A stretch of 64,000 nucleotides of DNA, taken from NCBI GenBank assembly GCA_027382625.1, contig JAJKFJ010022002.1, positions 186,001 through 250,000 of the forward strand, written 5' to 3'. The position numbers were made by a program, and so were the translations under genes. Within the stretch, counting starts at the first letter, position 1. Each line of letters begins with the position of its first letter. The notes under the pieces were generated by a model. It saw only the letters and a program-made list of their open reading frames with translations. It was not told where the DNA came from and ran no database searches. Below are positions 33,901 to 50,476 of the stretch, in pieces. Origin of the DNA: Tetmemena sp. SeJ-2015 (lineage: Eukaryota > Ciliophora > Spirotrichea > Sporadotrichida > Oxytrichidae).

Positions 33901-36900
33901 GCTTACTTAGAGAGTCAAAAGCTTGAAACAGTAGAAGAAGAGAGAGAAAATTTAGATGAAACAACAAAGGGCAAGATACTTGACACAGATCTAAGCAGAA
34001 GCAAAATAGAAGTTACTAAATTTCAATAACCAATCAAGAAATAAAGAGTGATACAGCCTAAAGAGACTGCTTATTTTCAGGCAAGGTAACTTTAAAGAAT
34101 GGTTCTTTCGCAGTCCAATCTCTTGACCTAAGTAGGAAAGGCTCCCTAAGTTTTCCCAAGGAATGCTTTTAAGAGGAGATAGAATAATAGAAATAGAGTA
34201 TTCTAAGATGATATGAAATCAGTATTTATAGAAATAACTATAGAAGAGAATCAAGAGCAATTCAATAAAGAAATGGAGTTGAACCACTTTAGTTAAATCA
34301 ATGAAGAATCGATGATTAAGTTTTCTCCCTAGCAAGAGAAACTCTTCTTAATGTTACCCTAGACTAAATATAAGCAACATCCCCAGAGATCGTACTTAGG
34401 ATACAATAGATGAAGAAGATAACTCAATCATAGGAAGAATCATCTAAAAGTATCAACGAGACTTTCATAACTTGCATACTGGGGCAGGTGGAGCAGGAAA
34501 TAATAGTTCTACTCTACTATAGAACAATAAGAAATTTTAGGGATCCAATATTTCCTAATCAACACTTAATTTGAATAGTCACGACACTCAAGGTCTGATA
34601 TAGCAATTCAATACCAACAACTCAAATAGAGCTATAAAATAAAGTCAGTTTAACCTTAAATAGAGACTGAATTCCATGCTTAAGTTAGAACCTATCCTAT
34701 CTACTTAGAGCCAGCTACAATAATTTGATAGCGAAAATGGTTTGAACTCTAACTTTATCACACCTAACGCCTCTAGAAAAGAGCTAGAGCAGCTTTTCAA
34801 TAACCTAAGCAACAATCCATCTCTCTAAAATTTAAGTTAGCATAACTCATAGCAACTATAAATGGAACTAATTTAAGCCCTTCTCTGCATGTAAACAGCT
34901 AATCAAAATCATTAGATGCACGTTTAAATTAATTTTAAAACTTTAAAGTTTAGAATTATAATGACCAAAGGGAAATAATGATAGACGAATAGGATGGAGA
35001 ATATCAAGATGAAGAAGATGAGGATGAAGGGCCAAAGACAGAGAGGATAGTTAGGTAACTGGGATCAAGGCGAGAGTACTAATCATAAATCCCAGAGTAT
35101 GAGGAGAACTATCAATTCCCTGAAGAAGAAAATTCAATGGAGGGTAAACTAAGTTTCACAAGTCCTAGTAGTTAGAAATTCTAAAACATGAAAGGAAGAA
35201 GAGTCAGGTCGCACATATTTAATGATTAGAAGGATCCCTCTATAAGTGTCAGTAAGATTGAACAAGACGAAGATGCTGATAATCAATTTTCATTGTTTAA
35301 CTTTAATCAGAATATAACTGCTTCAAAATTCGACTTTAACACTAATTAGAGAGATGAGGATCCAGATAAAAGCCATAATAAGAGGGATTTCTCTTTCTCT
35401 ATTGAGAAAAGCAAGGAACAGATTTACTATTTCTCGAGCAGCAACAACAGAGAATAGAAGGTGAAGAGATTTAAGAAGAAGGATGGAAGCAGCAGAAATA
35501 CCTATTCTAGAAAAATGAATATGAGCAAATAGGAAAGAGAATAGTATGCCCTCATAGAATTGTAAAATGTCTTGAATCAATAGTATCAATAAAAGGCGTA
35601 AAATCAAAATTTCAGAACTAATGAGCTCTCTGCAGGTGGAACTTATGGAGGATATATATAGCCTAATGGAGCCTTTATGATGTATAATCCATAATTGGAA
35701 TAAGAAACAGCTAACTTTAATATCGGTGAATGGCAAATTTCGAGATCACCATTAGGAAGCACTCACTAAAATCTGAGACCAAGAACGAGAAGTAGCGTAC
35801 TTGGTAGAAGCTCTCAGAGAAGCAATCATAATCACTAACTCAGTAGAACGAGCTAAACTTTGAGAGATCATATACTTTGCTCAAACCAAGATGACCAGTA
35901 GTCGAACTATTACGACATTTAAAGGCGCATTAATTTGGCTACTTCACCTGATTAGTAATCCATGAGAAATCATAACGTTCACTCGAAGAATTATTCTGCT
36001 ACTAGATTTAATCCATACTATTAAAATTAGGAATTCTAGTAATCGCTATTTGACCCAATAGACACAGTTTCAAAATTAAATTTTAATCAGATAGATGTTG
36101 AAAATCAAGACTGCCCTTCTCCAGTACTGATTCAATCTCACTTTGCTAACTTCTCTTAGGATTTCATATCTCCAGAAAAGGCTAATAGAACTTTAAACAC
36201 AAATTACAATACTCTAAAGAAGGATCCTGGTAATTAGAATAATAACTTAAATCAGACTAATCAAATATTAAATAACAGTGCTCTACTTAATGTCTCTGGA
36301 GCTACAACTTATGCTCAATAGTCAGCTTTTGAGCAATTTAGAGCTAAGTTGAATGAAAATTTGAAAAATATCTACCCTGTACAAAATCAGCAGTTGCAAC
36401 AGTAACCATTTTTTCAAATGAAAAATCATCAAAGATAGTAATCTATGGTCGAAATTTATTGTTAAAAAATATTGTTATTTATTTATAATGGTCCATATGT
36501 CTTTCAAACCATCTTCTATGGCAGCCTTCTCCAAACAAGCAATATGAGCAGCCTTAAAATCACTTTACAAGTAACTAGTCAATTCCAAATGGGTTTATTC
36601 ATCACAGGCCCTTCTTGAGTAATTAAATTTCTCATAAGAAAGCCCCTTCCGTGGCCTATATTACAAATCATGAGCAATCTAATTACAATACAGTCGTCTG
36701 TCACAGTCCCCAGAACGAGGAACAGATCTTGCTCTAATTTAATCCGATAAGAGTTGATACAATTCAGAGACAAAGTGCCATGGGATTCGATTTAGGCAGA
36801 ACCTATGGAGATGGGCTCTACTTTTAACTCTGTGTAGAATTTCAATATAAACAAGCAAAGCACTTAGCATTTAATATCCATCAAGGAAAACTTAAATCCA

Positions 36901-38815
36901 AGATGCTCAATTACAGAGTAAATAGAAAATGATTCACAAGATGATGATGATCTTGATGTGACCCTCAGATAGTCACCCACTTAGAATCATAGTTCGAATC
37001 TATAGCACAAATAGAATGTCTCAAATATCCATGCTATTTAGCATAGAAGAGTTGAGAGTAGAGTCTCAAATTCGTAAGCTCAACATGAAGAAGAATTTCA
37101 GCACTCAAATCCAACATTCGATAATAACATATTCACTAAGAGAACCTTATCTCATAATGACTTGGTGATGCTAGGTACGATGTCATAGTAACCTACGCTT
37201 TAAGGTTGTATGACTTAGAGGTCTTAAAGTATTGCATAATTCGACTAGCCAGGGCTTTAAGCTCTGAACACTCTTCAAACTTATGGACAGTAAAATAAGT
37301 ACTTTGATGCTTTTAAACAATATGAAGCTGAGAAAGTAAAAACAAGAAGATTTTCAGGATTCAAAGAGGCTATGAATTTTAATCCTCTCAATACATTCAG
37401 TAATGCGGACTAAAATGAGAATCTAGATCACTAAGATACATTGAATTCGCAAGGTAGGCCGCATCTTAACTTTTTCCAACCCTTCAATACTTTAAACTCA
37501 CAACACTTCAACCTCAACAAGCACTCTTTCTTTGATCCTCCAACTCACTAACAAAATCAAACTCTAGGATAAACTTTGCAACAAAGAGGATAGAAATTAT
37601 ATTCAGCAGTGGAATAAGCTAATCGATTATTTATTCATCATAAAAATTTGTGTTATCGAATTCCATAAAACGATAACTCGCTCCAAATTCAAGAGAGAGA
37701 AGCCGAAGAGGAAGAGTCCTTTATCGTAGCAGACCATTCAAAGCATTTTAAGAAGCCTAAGTTTTCTCAAACTCTCGAGAGAAGTTACTAAGTTCGAGAT
37801 TCGAATGGAATGAACTAAGCAAGTGCGAATACTCTCTCCACTATTCTGAATTAAAACAACACCCTTGAGTAGATTGACGATACCAAATATTGCTCCAATT
37901 CTAACGTTTAACCAGGTGGGGATCAATCTTAGAGAAGAGACAAAAGTTTCAGTTCAGCCAACAGAAAGCCAAAAGAGGTGGTGATATAGCTAGACATTTC
38001 CTCCTATGCCAGAAATGCTGCAGATATATCAACTGATAAGATCCCAGAACAATCTTCGTCTCAAACTGACAGAAACACAACTCAGAAGTTAAATGGCGAT
38101 GCTAAGCTTAATCTTAACCAAAGTAGGGTCTAAGTTTAATTAGGAAAATATAGAAAACAAGGAGAGCGACAACAGTAGAAACTATTTCACAAATAGAGAG
38201 TCTTATGATAAAAGGAGGTCTATGAAGAGCACAGGAAATGCACATTCACTTTTGATTCATGATACCAGCAATTCCAATATGCTGCTATTCTATTTAATTC
38301 TTCTAAGCTGCAAAAAAGTAATGGAAGGAAGGTACTTAATTAAAGCATTTATCAGACAACTTAATCTCAAAAGTAGAAGACTAATCCCTCAAATAAATCT
38401 TAAAATGGAACCTTCATTTACAACAAAAAAGAGCAACCTCACACTAATAAATCAAGGTCTAAGTCATTGAATAATTTTACTTAATATTTTTTAATTCATA
38501 GCTAAGTCAAAATCTCAATCTAGGGCATTGAAAGATAAGCAGTTGAATAGTAATAACACTACCACTCTTACCTAATCTAGTATGAAGAGCCAAACTCAAT
38601 AATTGCTCATAAATGAGTTGATGAAGCAATAAAGCAACAAAAGAAGTGTAGTTGCAAATAGTTTTGGAATAAAATCTATGACTATTTAAAATCCCTCTAA
38701 AGTCTTAAGTGGGATATAGAGTTTGATCAACTTAAACGAGTCTCATACTTCAACAGCTAACTCAAATCTTAAAACTCTTTCAAGGGGAGAAAATTAAATT
38801 GCCGCTAGTGTCTGA
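30988..38815 (+). CDS. Very large S/N/Q-rich protein, unrecognised
   Basis: ATG at 30988 (MPKSERQSANQSVNDESVDY), TGA at 38813-38815. One long plus-strand frame, shifted at several IES and homopolymer slips, runs for about 7.8 kb, roughly 2,400-2,500 codons. The N-terminus has a short coiled coil (VNKELQDSEEIKTKLE), then a Gln/Ala block with an intron before it (about 31.45 kb). Basic helical stretches occur near 33.2-33.9 kb (e.g. ILKLDKIFKIKQYSF). Long Ser/Asn/Gln/Asp-rich sequence fills the rest. Many TAA/TAG codons act as Gln. No enzymatic domain. Possibly a cytoskeletal or basal-body scaffold, but this is only a guess from composition. Confidence 0.65.
31059..31103 (+). other. IES in large S/N/Q-rich gene, pointer CGATTTT
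   Basis: 45-nt insert between 7-bp copies at 31052-31058 and 31097-31103. Excision removes an in-frame TGA and a hydrophobic stretch, joining DYEPI to FKSLGDKLQRVN. Confidence 0.9.
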
Positions 38816-39225
38816 TATAAATAGGTTTTTTAAGTCCAAAAATCATTTAAAATAAATGCTTTATTTAATATGAATTTAATGATTGATTAAAATTTTTTTA
38901 CCTTGTTTGAAGGAAAATAAGTTACGAAGAGATAAATAATTTTACTGTTTAAAATAAAATGTAGTTAAATGAGTTTCATTTATTCTAAATAATTTTAGAT
39001 ATGGTTAAAAAGTAATTCAACAAAGGAAAGAGTTAGAGCAACTTAGGAGCGGGAGCATCGCATCAAAGTTTTAATGGTAACTAAATAAACAGCAAAAAAG
39101 AGAAGTCGAAAGTCAGAGTTAAAAATATACTTTGAAGAATATTTTTGCAATTTTGGATTTAAAAATTAATCTTGTTATATTTATAAATCTAACTTTATCT
39201 TTATTAATTTGTAAGTACAATAATA
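38816..39225. other. Convergent 3' intergenic segment
   Basis: AT-rich sequence between the ends of the large + gene and the next minus gene. Short frames only; nothing recognised. Confidence 0.45.
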
Positions 39226-42200
39226 TCATATGGAAATAAATTATTTCTCCTCTAATTTGAGTTGCTATTACTTTTCCATTATAATTTAGACAATTTTTTG
39301 CTTTTTCTCACGTTCTAGCATCTCCCTATTATCAGCTAGATATTGTTTGAGAGTGTTGAGTTTTTTAACTTCCTTGAGATAATTCTCATATTTGAGATTT
39401 ATAATGCTCTCACTGAATCTATTAACTTGCTCTTGGAGTTTGCTATTTTCATCTTGGTAGAGTTCACTCACTGTGGTTTGAATCTTAGAGCCATCTCCTC
39501 CACTCAATAATCCTTCTCGTGCTGAGATGTTTCCTCTTCCTGAGGTTAAGTTTAGACTCTAATCACCAAATTATTAGTCAAAATTAAATCACAAATTTAA
39601 ATAATTCTTAGTAGTTTAGATTATCCCATTAAAATATAATGCTTTCGAGAAATGGATAATCTAATCAGTATTAAACTAATTTTAATAGAAAAAAACTTAA
39701 CTAAAATGAATATGTTTTAGTCGATGAGAAGATTTGGATTATACATTCTCTGTACTTAATGGGAACTTAATCTGAGCCTGGCACTTTGTGGATGATTAAA
39801 GGAGGGTGAGTTAAGAGAAAATTTCTGCGATTCATGTGATCTAATTGTGAAATCAAGAGCTTAATTAGGATAGTAGTGGCTCTCTCCTTCGATTCTAAAT
39901 GTGGGGCTGGTAGGTAAGTCTATATTCACAATTTGATTATGCTGTTACTACCTCATATCATACTGATTTGAAGGGGCTTGAAAACTATTAGAATTCATTT
40001 TATCATTCAAAGCTACTGGATACCTACTATTTAGACTGTCATTTGGCATCCCTCTTAAGCGAGAGGTAGACTTGTTGCTTCTCAGATTTAACTTCTTGCC
40101 AATATTTACTCTGACTGCATCTCTAGCTGACCTCTAGCTCTGCAGCTCTAGGTACCTATTTTAAATGAACTTATCTGCCTACTCGCAAAGCTTTTCATAG
40201 AAATTGGGAGTCTGAAACTCTTTATTTATAGAGTTCAAGAAATTAAGTTGCTCTTTGCTTCCCTTTCTCTTGTTTTGCGTCAAAAAAGGTTTTAAAATGA
40301 ATGAATCAAGTTAAGTAAGATTTCATCTTCTTGTATTTACTATCTGATCTGCTAAAGGTTTTGATGGGATTACTGTGCCACATCTTAAGCATGATTCTTT
40401 GCAATATTGTTGAGTGAGTATCTTGTCTTTATCTTTTTAAGCACATTGCTCTGTCAGCTGCATATTTGATTTCATGTTCTTTAGGGCATTTCCATTTAAT
40501 AATAAATACAAGTAATCCTCTTGGTTCAAGTGAACTCAAAATAGTTATATCTTATAAAGTTTGGTAGTCTAAACCATCTGCTAATTGTTTATTGTTCTAA
40601 AGGCTTAATTCATTTTTAATTTAATTAAGCATTAATTTTATAAAATTCATTTTAAAAGGAGTTATAATTCTTTAAACACTATCTTGACAATTATTATACC
40701 CCTATTTTCTATATGAAGAGCTCCCTTCCTGAGAAGAAAGGTCTATCTAAGTTTGTCTATGAGCTAATATTGAGATCTTCTACTTCACTTTTATTAAATA
40801 ATATTATTTAAAAGAAATACTTTAACGCCTGTGATTGATCTAGTTGTGACTATTATAGTATTCTGATTGATCGTTTTAGCTTATAGCAAGATAAGAATTA
40901 CCATCTCTATGCATGTTTTCATTCTATCTGTGATTGTACTAGCTCTAAAATTGAGTATCTCTCCCTTATAATTAAAGCAACTTGCGATCCAGTATTTCAT
41001 TGCTATCAGCCACAGATGGATTATTGTCTTTAAAATGATTTATCTTTGCACTATGCAGCCTCTTTTTGTAAGACTACAAATGAGAAGAGAAGTTAGAGGA
41101 AATGGGAACTACTTTTTGCTTCTGTTCTAGCAGAGAAAAATTCTACCTCTAGCCCAGTCCTTGAATTGCATGTAGTTAACTGTTATTAGGGGAAGTCAAC
41201 TGCGAATGTGCATTTTATATTTGCTACAAAAGAAACTTATTTGGTTTACTAGGAGCTTAATTTTTTGTTGAAAATGCTTGATGGAAAGGTACACTGTAAT
41301 TATTCTGGTTCTACTGTAAGACTAGTTGAGGATTCATCGGGCTCTCTTACTGCTAAAAATTCATGCAATATGAGTTATAATTTGAAAATTAATTCATTTA
41401 GTCAGGATGCTGCAGATTGAAATATCGATGCTACCTCTCCTGCTATAAAGAGGATAAACCATCGCCTGAGGGTTGATTTAGCATTTACCTTCTTGCAAAA
41501 TTTTGTTTTAAAATGCCCTTGGGTCTATTAATGCCACTATATGGATTGCTTGAGTAAGGTCTTCTTTTCTGAGCCGAAGCTCCGTTGATGAGATTTTCTT
41601 TGCTTTCTTGGGTGTTCTGCGTATTCATTCCTTCTCTATTCACGTCAATAAAAAACTAGACTTTCGCACTAATCTGAATAAAGGGTGGAGCAGCTGTAGG
41701 CTATTAATTATTTTCAGACATTTTACTACTGAGAGTAATTCTCTTGCTCATTAGATCTTCGTACTTTAGATCTACTGAGAGCATGGGCTCTATGTAATCC
41801 ACTGCTGGCAGCTACTCTTCTAGCTGATGGACATCCTACTTCGTATAAAACCCAACTGGAGTTTCATAATCTCGAGACTCTTCCGCTAGCTTCTCTAACT
41901 CAGGTCGATTTAAGAACCTTTGCTTTTCAAAACCCAAAGGTAAATTATTATCTAAGCATTTAAAAAGTTAAATAAGGTTTTTTGAGAGAGGCTTGAGTAA
42001 GATCGGTTGCTAATTATGTTGTAGCCTGAGAATTGGCATTTTAGAGGAGATTTTGGATTTGTATATTGCCCTCATTAGTCTTTAGAATGTCTTTGAGTTA
42101 ATCATTCCTAGTATCTCTGTACGATTACTGTCTACTTAAAGATGAAATATAACTTGAAGCCTTAGGGGAACTTGCCTAGCTGTATTTGATAGTCTGGAAG

Positions 42201-44036
42201 TTTAAGTTAGTAATCTTCTCTTAGCTTATTTGCTTGACGCCTTCTGTTGAATAAATGACTGAGGATTTATTAGGCTTAGCAGTTATAAGACCTAGGTCAG
42301 GCATGAACATGCTAAAGCTGCTATCTCTTTTGGTCGTCTTATCTTTTCCGAGGCTTTCTCTGTTTGTAAAACGTCCCAACTTTTTAAAAAATGAAGTTAC
42401 TTTATAGAGGCCATAAGATTTTTTCTCTTTTTCAAATTCCCAAAACTCTGCTTCAAATTGTTTCTCACTCTTATCTCAGCTTTCTTTTTAGTAGGATTAT
42501 CTTCTTCAAATATTTAAAGCAAATTAAAAATAGAAATAAGGAAAACTATTACAGAAGTTTGTGATTAAGAAAATTTAATTCAACTATCAAATGAAAAATA
42601 ATGAAAAAACCTAGCTATTCAATACTAATAAAAATAATGGATAATTTTAATCATACCAAATTAATTATGGGCAATAATTAGTTGGTGAAATATTAGGTAT
42701 CTTAATCATTCTATTGCTCATTTATTTTTCATCTTGTTATGATTTTCTCTTCATCATACTCAGCAAATTCTTGCTGCTATTTTCAATCTGCTTTGGCTTA
42801 TTGAAATACTCAAATTCATTTGGCTCTGAGCTTTTGAGGTTCGAAGTGAACAGTTCGTTATTGCTGGAGGCCTTTATCTTATCTTTGAGTCTAATTGAAA
42901 TAATTAAATCACTATATCTGAATAAATGGAAATGTTGGAGTATTTAACTCTGGGAATATGAACTGGGTTCTCACCTTTGATTCCCTCCATAAACTCTCCT
43001 TTCTCAGATTGTTTAGATTGAGGGAAGTTTTCAAATTTCGTATTCGTTGCGTTCTATATTTGGTGAAAGCTCTGCGATGCAGGCACTTTACTAGGATTGG
43101 TTTATCTCAACGCACTGTTATTCAAGCTAAAGCCTTCAGAGCTCTTGTTTCTTATTTGGAGAAGTGGAGACGAATGCTTCCTATGAGGGTCTAAAGGAGT
43201 CTATCTGGATTGAGGCTTTGAAGTAGTTTTTTTACTAGCTGCTTGTCTAAATTAAGAATTGTAGCTTTTCATTTTGTTATTGCTGCTATTCTATCCGTTT
43301 AGAATATCTAGTAAGCTATTTCTTCTGCTAAAAATAACAAATAGCTATTGGTGTTAGAGTGGCTGTAGTTTAGAGATTAACTTCCTAACCCTTATTTTAA
43401 TAACTTTGCTTTAGAAGTATACGAGGAAGCAGGCCTGCTATTGAAAAGTTCCAATTCATGAATGGAATTATACCAATAAAAAGTATTAAAAATGATTCTA
43501 TAATGAACTTGTAGGTATTCATCTTGGAGCATAACTATTTACAAATCGTTGTTATGAGTCACTTTGAGAGAGGTAAAAGATTTACCTCCAAGTTTGATAT
43601 CATCCTCCATCTGTTCTTTTAAATTACTCTGTCTAAGGGAAACATTCGACTTCACTCCAATCTTTTGACTGTGAATTGACTTCATCTCCGCAGCACTGTT
43701 GCTTTGATCAATAACTTGCTAAGACATATTGATATTTGCCTCTTGAGGTTTTATAAACTGTTCTCTTTCTTGATCAAGAGATGAATATCGAGATTTAGAT
43801 TTGCTTTCTTTCTCATCTCTTTGAACTTATTAAATATGAGATCATTTCAAATTAAAAACAACTTTAACTTCCTTTGTCTCTATTTATTTTAGTTAACTAT
43901 AATCTCCATCTTGAGGATGCAGGTTGCTCATTTGGCTTTGTCTGAATGGATTGTTAATGTTTTCGTGACTTTAATTAACATTTGAAAAGCTGTCGTTAGC
44001 CATGTTCTGCTGCACTTGTCGAGAGTGAAAAGACAT
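39226..44036 (-). CDS. Low-complexity protein with Cys-containing region, unrecognised
   Basis: ATG at 44036 (MSFHSRQVQQNMANDSF); the frame ends at TGA 39226-39228. The protein (about 1,400 residues after excision) is Ser/Asn/Gln-rich for its first two thirds. It then has a more ordered region around 40.3-40.7 kb with Cys residues (KWKCPKEHEIKYAADRAMC, then YCKESCLRCGTVIP), possibly a zinc-binding fold. A C-terminal coiled coil follows (SELYQDENSKLQEQVNRFSE). Four IES were placed; one TGA near 40.34 kb (after VNTRR) and one-base slips near 40.42 and 42.48 kb remain. Plus-strand frames in the same interval are shadows. Confidence 0.6.
39580..39722 (-). other. IES in low-complexity gene, pointer GACTAA
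   Basis: 143-nt insert (+ TTAGTC at 39574-39579 and 39717-39722). Excision joins NPNLLIDQ to QFGDQSLNLTSGR, linking the body to the C-terminal coiled coil. Confidence 0.85.
40841..40872 (-). other. IES in low-complexity gene, pointer GATCAATC
   Basis: 32-nt insert with 8-bp repeats (+ GATTGATC at 40833-40840 and 40865-40872). Excision moves the frame into the one that carries the Cys-containing region without further stops for over 100 codons. Confidence 0.85.
41942..41978 (-). other. IES in low-complexity gene, pointer ACCTT
   Basis: 37-nt insert (+ AAGGT at 41937-41941 and 41974-41978). Excision joins ASLKKP to LGFEKQRFLNRPEL in frame. Confidence 0.8.
43829..43864 (-). other. IES in low-complexity gene, pointer AAGTT
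   Basis: AAGTT (+ AACTT at 43824-43828 and 43860-43864, with a third copy at 43866-43870). Excision removes a TGA and joins ETKEV to QRDEKESKSKS. Which left copy is used is ambiguous. Confidence 0.75.
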
Positions 44037-44172
44037 TCTTAATTCAAATCTTCTTCCAATTTTATTTCGCTCAATTATCAAATTTACAATCAACACGTTA
44101 TTCCTTCGCATAAAAAATTAAGTCAGTATGATAAACAATGCTAAAATGTCAAAGCAACAACATTGGAATTTA

Positions 44173-47100
44173 TCATTGATCTGATTCCACAAGTGAATAT
44201 ATTTATGCTAAAATGTTTCTCTCGCGCTTGCGTTATTTATTGAGTTCGAGTTAATCCTCGTCATCTTCTAAGTTCTCATCGTTCTCTTCCTCCCTTTCAA
44301 ACTTGGACTCATCGTTTCTCAGAATTTCAGTTAAGAATTGCACCTACTCCCTGATCTCGCTCATCATGAGCTCAGATCTCCTTCTTTTCTCGTCCCACCT
44401 TTGGAAAGGCAGCTCCTAAATTACTTCAAAGTAATAGCCCTGGTCTATCAAAAACTGCTGACTTTACTTCTCATGATAATTCTATTATGCTTCTGATTCT
44501 TCTTGGTTAGAGTAGGCTTGTCTTTCGGCCGACTGCTTAGGTCTTAGAATACGTCCAAGGCGCTGAGCTTCTTACCTCCTAGAGGCAAAGTGAGAGGATA
44601 TCTGGATTATCACATTTGCTCCTGGCAGATCGATTGATGTGTCACCCACTTTAGACAGGAAGATAGTATTTATTTCGTTCGTCTTTTTATGATAAATAGT
44701 TACTAGAGTTACAATGATGGTAGGCAATTAAGAAATTAGAGATTTTACATAATTAATAAGGATTTTAATTATCTGAAGTCTAGAATCAATCAGCCCCAGT
44801 AAGAGCTCCAATTCAATTTATAGTAATTATAATCAATAAACTGTCATATTAATTTTGAATGTTTCTCTCAGATAGAATAATTTGGATAAATAATAAACTG
44901 CTGGCGCTTGTCTGCGTAGTACATTTCTTGAGTATTCGTAGACACCAGAGAATAAAAGTAAGCGTTGAATTCTTCTTGGATAGTAACTCATAGAGATATA
45001 TTTAATTCTAAATCTTTTGATTTGATTTTCGTCTTTTGGAAGTAGTGGAGAATGCCCATTCTCTCAGACTGACCCACATCTCCAGAGATATAAGGTTTCT
45101 TGAGCTTTGCAGCATACATCTTGAGTGCGAATAGATTGTCAGAGAACACGATGATCTTATCGCCTCTTCTTTCATGCAAGTCAATCAGGTATTAGCAAGC
45201 AAGGAACTTGTTAGGGTTGTTCACATATAGCACCTACTTCATCCTTGGCTTGGCATTCAAGTACTCTCTGTAGAAGTCAGGAGTCATCTCGCACCACACC
45301 TCAATGCACTAAACTCGAGCCAAGTACCCCTGTTCTTGCAAGTCTAACCAATTTGCTTCAAACAACTTAGGCCCAATCAGGAAATTAAGATCTTGGATTT
45401 TGTTATCCTCTCTCACAAGAGTGGCAGTCAAACCAAGTTTGCAGTGGGATTTGCAAATAGCGAGGACTTTCCTGAACATTTCTGCAGGCACAACTTGCAC
45501 CTCATCCATTATCATTAAACCCCAGTCAGTGTTTCTAATCAAGTTCATTATCATTTGAGTCTGGCCTGATCTTCCTCCTTGATAAGCAATCATATTGTAA
45601 GAAGAAATGACTATTCCCGCCTCTGGTTCTTCAGCTTTAGAATCAAACATGGGATCTTTAGTTTATTAAAAATTAATATATATAGAATATAGGTAAGTTT
45701 TGGAGGTGAATCTGCACACTTTACTTCCAATGTTAGCCCATTAGAAAAACTTGCTGTCTCCACTACTGCACCGAGACATCACTCGTGCACAAAACCATCA
45801 CACTCTTTTTAACAGTGCATGCTGCTATAATACCTGCAAGGGTCTTTCCAGCACCACAGGGTAAGACGATAACTCCTGACCTAGCCCTGCCATTTGAGAA
45901 CATTTTACTAAGGGACTGTTCTTGATAGGGACGGATTTGGGTGGTGGACTTCAACTCTATCTTTAAGTCTGGAATGTTTTTGTCCCTTTTGAAATCATAC
46001 TCCTCTATCAAATTAATAGATAAATGCATATCAGTGGATAGTTTTGCTTAATGCAGGCTTCCTTTACCTCTTCGATTTATAAAATGCTTTGTAAATATTT
46101 TGTCAGCATCTATCTCCATTATACGCTCTTCTTTTCTTTTCTGTTAGGCTTTGCTATCCAGCACTTGCCCATCTATTCCATCTCCCTGGTCTACATCCTC
46201 CATCTCTTAGTCCAAAAGAATCTGAAATTCGTTGGCCTAGTTCATAAATCTCTCCAGCAACTCTGACTATTCGTTGTTCATTTAATTACAACATAGATAG
46301 TTCAGATTTTGGGTCATGATTTGTTGGCTTTGATTAGCTGTTGTTGACTTCCTAGACATTGAAGAATCTCCGAAGATGCTGTTAGCTCCCTGTAGTCGCT
46401 CTCTGAGTGCTTTAGTTTGCTCATTCTCATTTACATTGGCGATCCCCATGGATGCCAGTTTCTCAGCCCTCTCTCTCTGCTTCTGCTCTTCCCTCGCATT
46501 TTTCTCAATTTGCGATTGAAATGCCTCAGCCACTTGAGATATCCCTAGCAAAGTCTTTTTGACTCCCTTGTCGTTGGCCTCGATAAAGTACCGTCCATTT
46601 TTGAGAACTAACTTAGCCTTACCGTAGCGACTTGAGTAAGATTCAATGAAGGCTTTTACATCGGGCGGGATCTCTTAATTTACCATATACCTACATACAT
46701 ATTTACCTAAAATAGAGAGTCAAATTTTTGGAAAGTTAGTCGAGCACATCGAAGATATCATCCTTGGTGAGGTTGACACTCATTGCGGCATAGAGTGAAT
46801 AGGGAGTGAGGATATACTCGTGTATATAGGTAGGTCTACTCACTGGCTCTGCAATTGCTATTAAAAATTCCGTGGCTGCTTTATAGCGAGGAGAGAACGA
46901 TTCGAGGTAGAGCCGATAATTTGGAGCAATCCAGATTGGTCGCTTTTCGTGATCCTCTTTCAGCTTAACTTGCTGAGTGTAGTCTTAGAATTCTCTATTG
47001 AAGAACATGCCGCCTCCTCCCTGGCCATCGTCTTCTTCAAATTCGTTATCGTTATCGAACAACTCCTTGTCAATTAACATGTCCTAGTCACCTGCATAGC

Positions 47101-47183
47101 TGGACGTACGCTGGTCGAACCGCTGGGAAGATAAATATCTTAAAAGCCATTAAAGTATATAATTAAGAGTTGAACTGGTTCAT
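44173..47183 (-). CDS. ERCC3: TFIIH helicase subunit XPB/ERCC3
   Basis: ATG at 47183 ([16 protein letters not shown] after IES removal), TGA at 44173-44175. The N-terminal XPB damage-recognition region ([20 protein letters not shown]) is followed by helicase lobe 1: [12 protein letters not shown], Walker [12 protein letters not shown], and motif [14 protein letters not shown] where the family has [18 protein letters not shown] includes the RED motif. Lobe 2 has [27 protein letters not shown] and [12 protein letters not shown]. It acts in transcription initiation and nucleotide excision repair as a 3'-5' DNA translocase. At least one IES, short introns and T-run frame slips (near 45.7 kb) interrupt it. 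Length of about 900 residues is normal. Confidence 0.95.
47121..47175 (-). other. IES near start of XPB gene, pointer GTTC
   Basis: 55-nt insert (+ GAAC at 47117-47120 and 47172-47175), beginning three codons after the ATG. Excision joins MNQF to [12 protein letters not shown] in frame. Confidence 0.8.
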
Positions 47184-47434
47184 GATGTTGGCGTTTACTT
47201 AGTTTTAGTTCCTTCTCATTATTTTGTATTGTAATTATCTTTTGATAAAAATCTCTTTCTCTGCTTCTTTATAGAGCACCACCCCGCAGTTTCTAATTTA
47301 AATTTAGGTTGTCTTAAATAATAATCTGCTTTTGAAAATTGCAACACATCTATATCAAGCTTTTGCTCTGCTTTGAGCAGGCAATTATTGAACAAGTTTC
47401 ATCCTTAATAGTCTTTGTGAGGGAGTATGCTAGC

Positions 47435-50476
<3,042 letters not shown>

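Noticed and set aside
40850..41420. 190-codon plus-strand open frame with several Cys
   Set aside because: The minus strand is also open here and reads as Asn/Gln/Ser-rich sequence continuous with genuine flanking segments. The GATCAATC excision then leads into an uninterrupted ordered region on that strand. The plus frame is a shadow.
42714..43194. Two plus-strand ORFs of about 78 codons
   Set aside because: They lie antisense to the low-complexity minus gene, whose frames here are polar and continuous with its neighbours.
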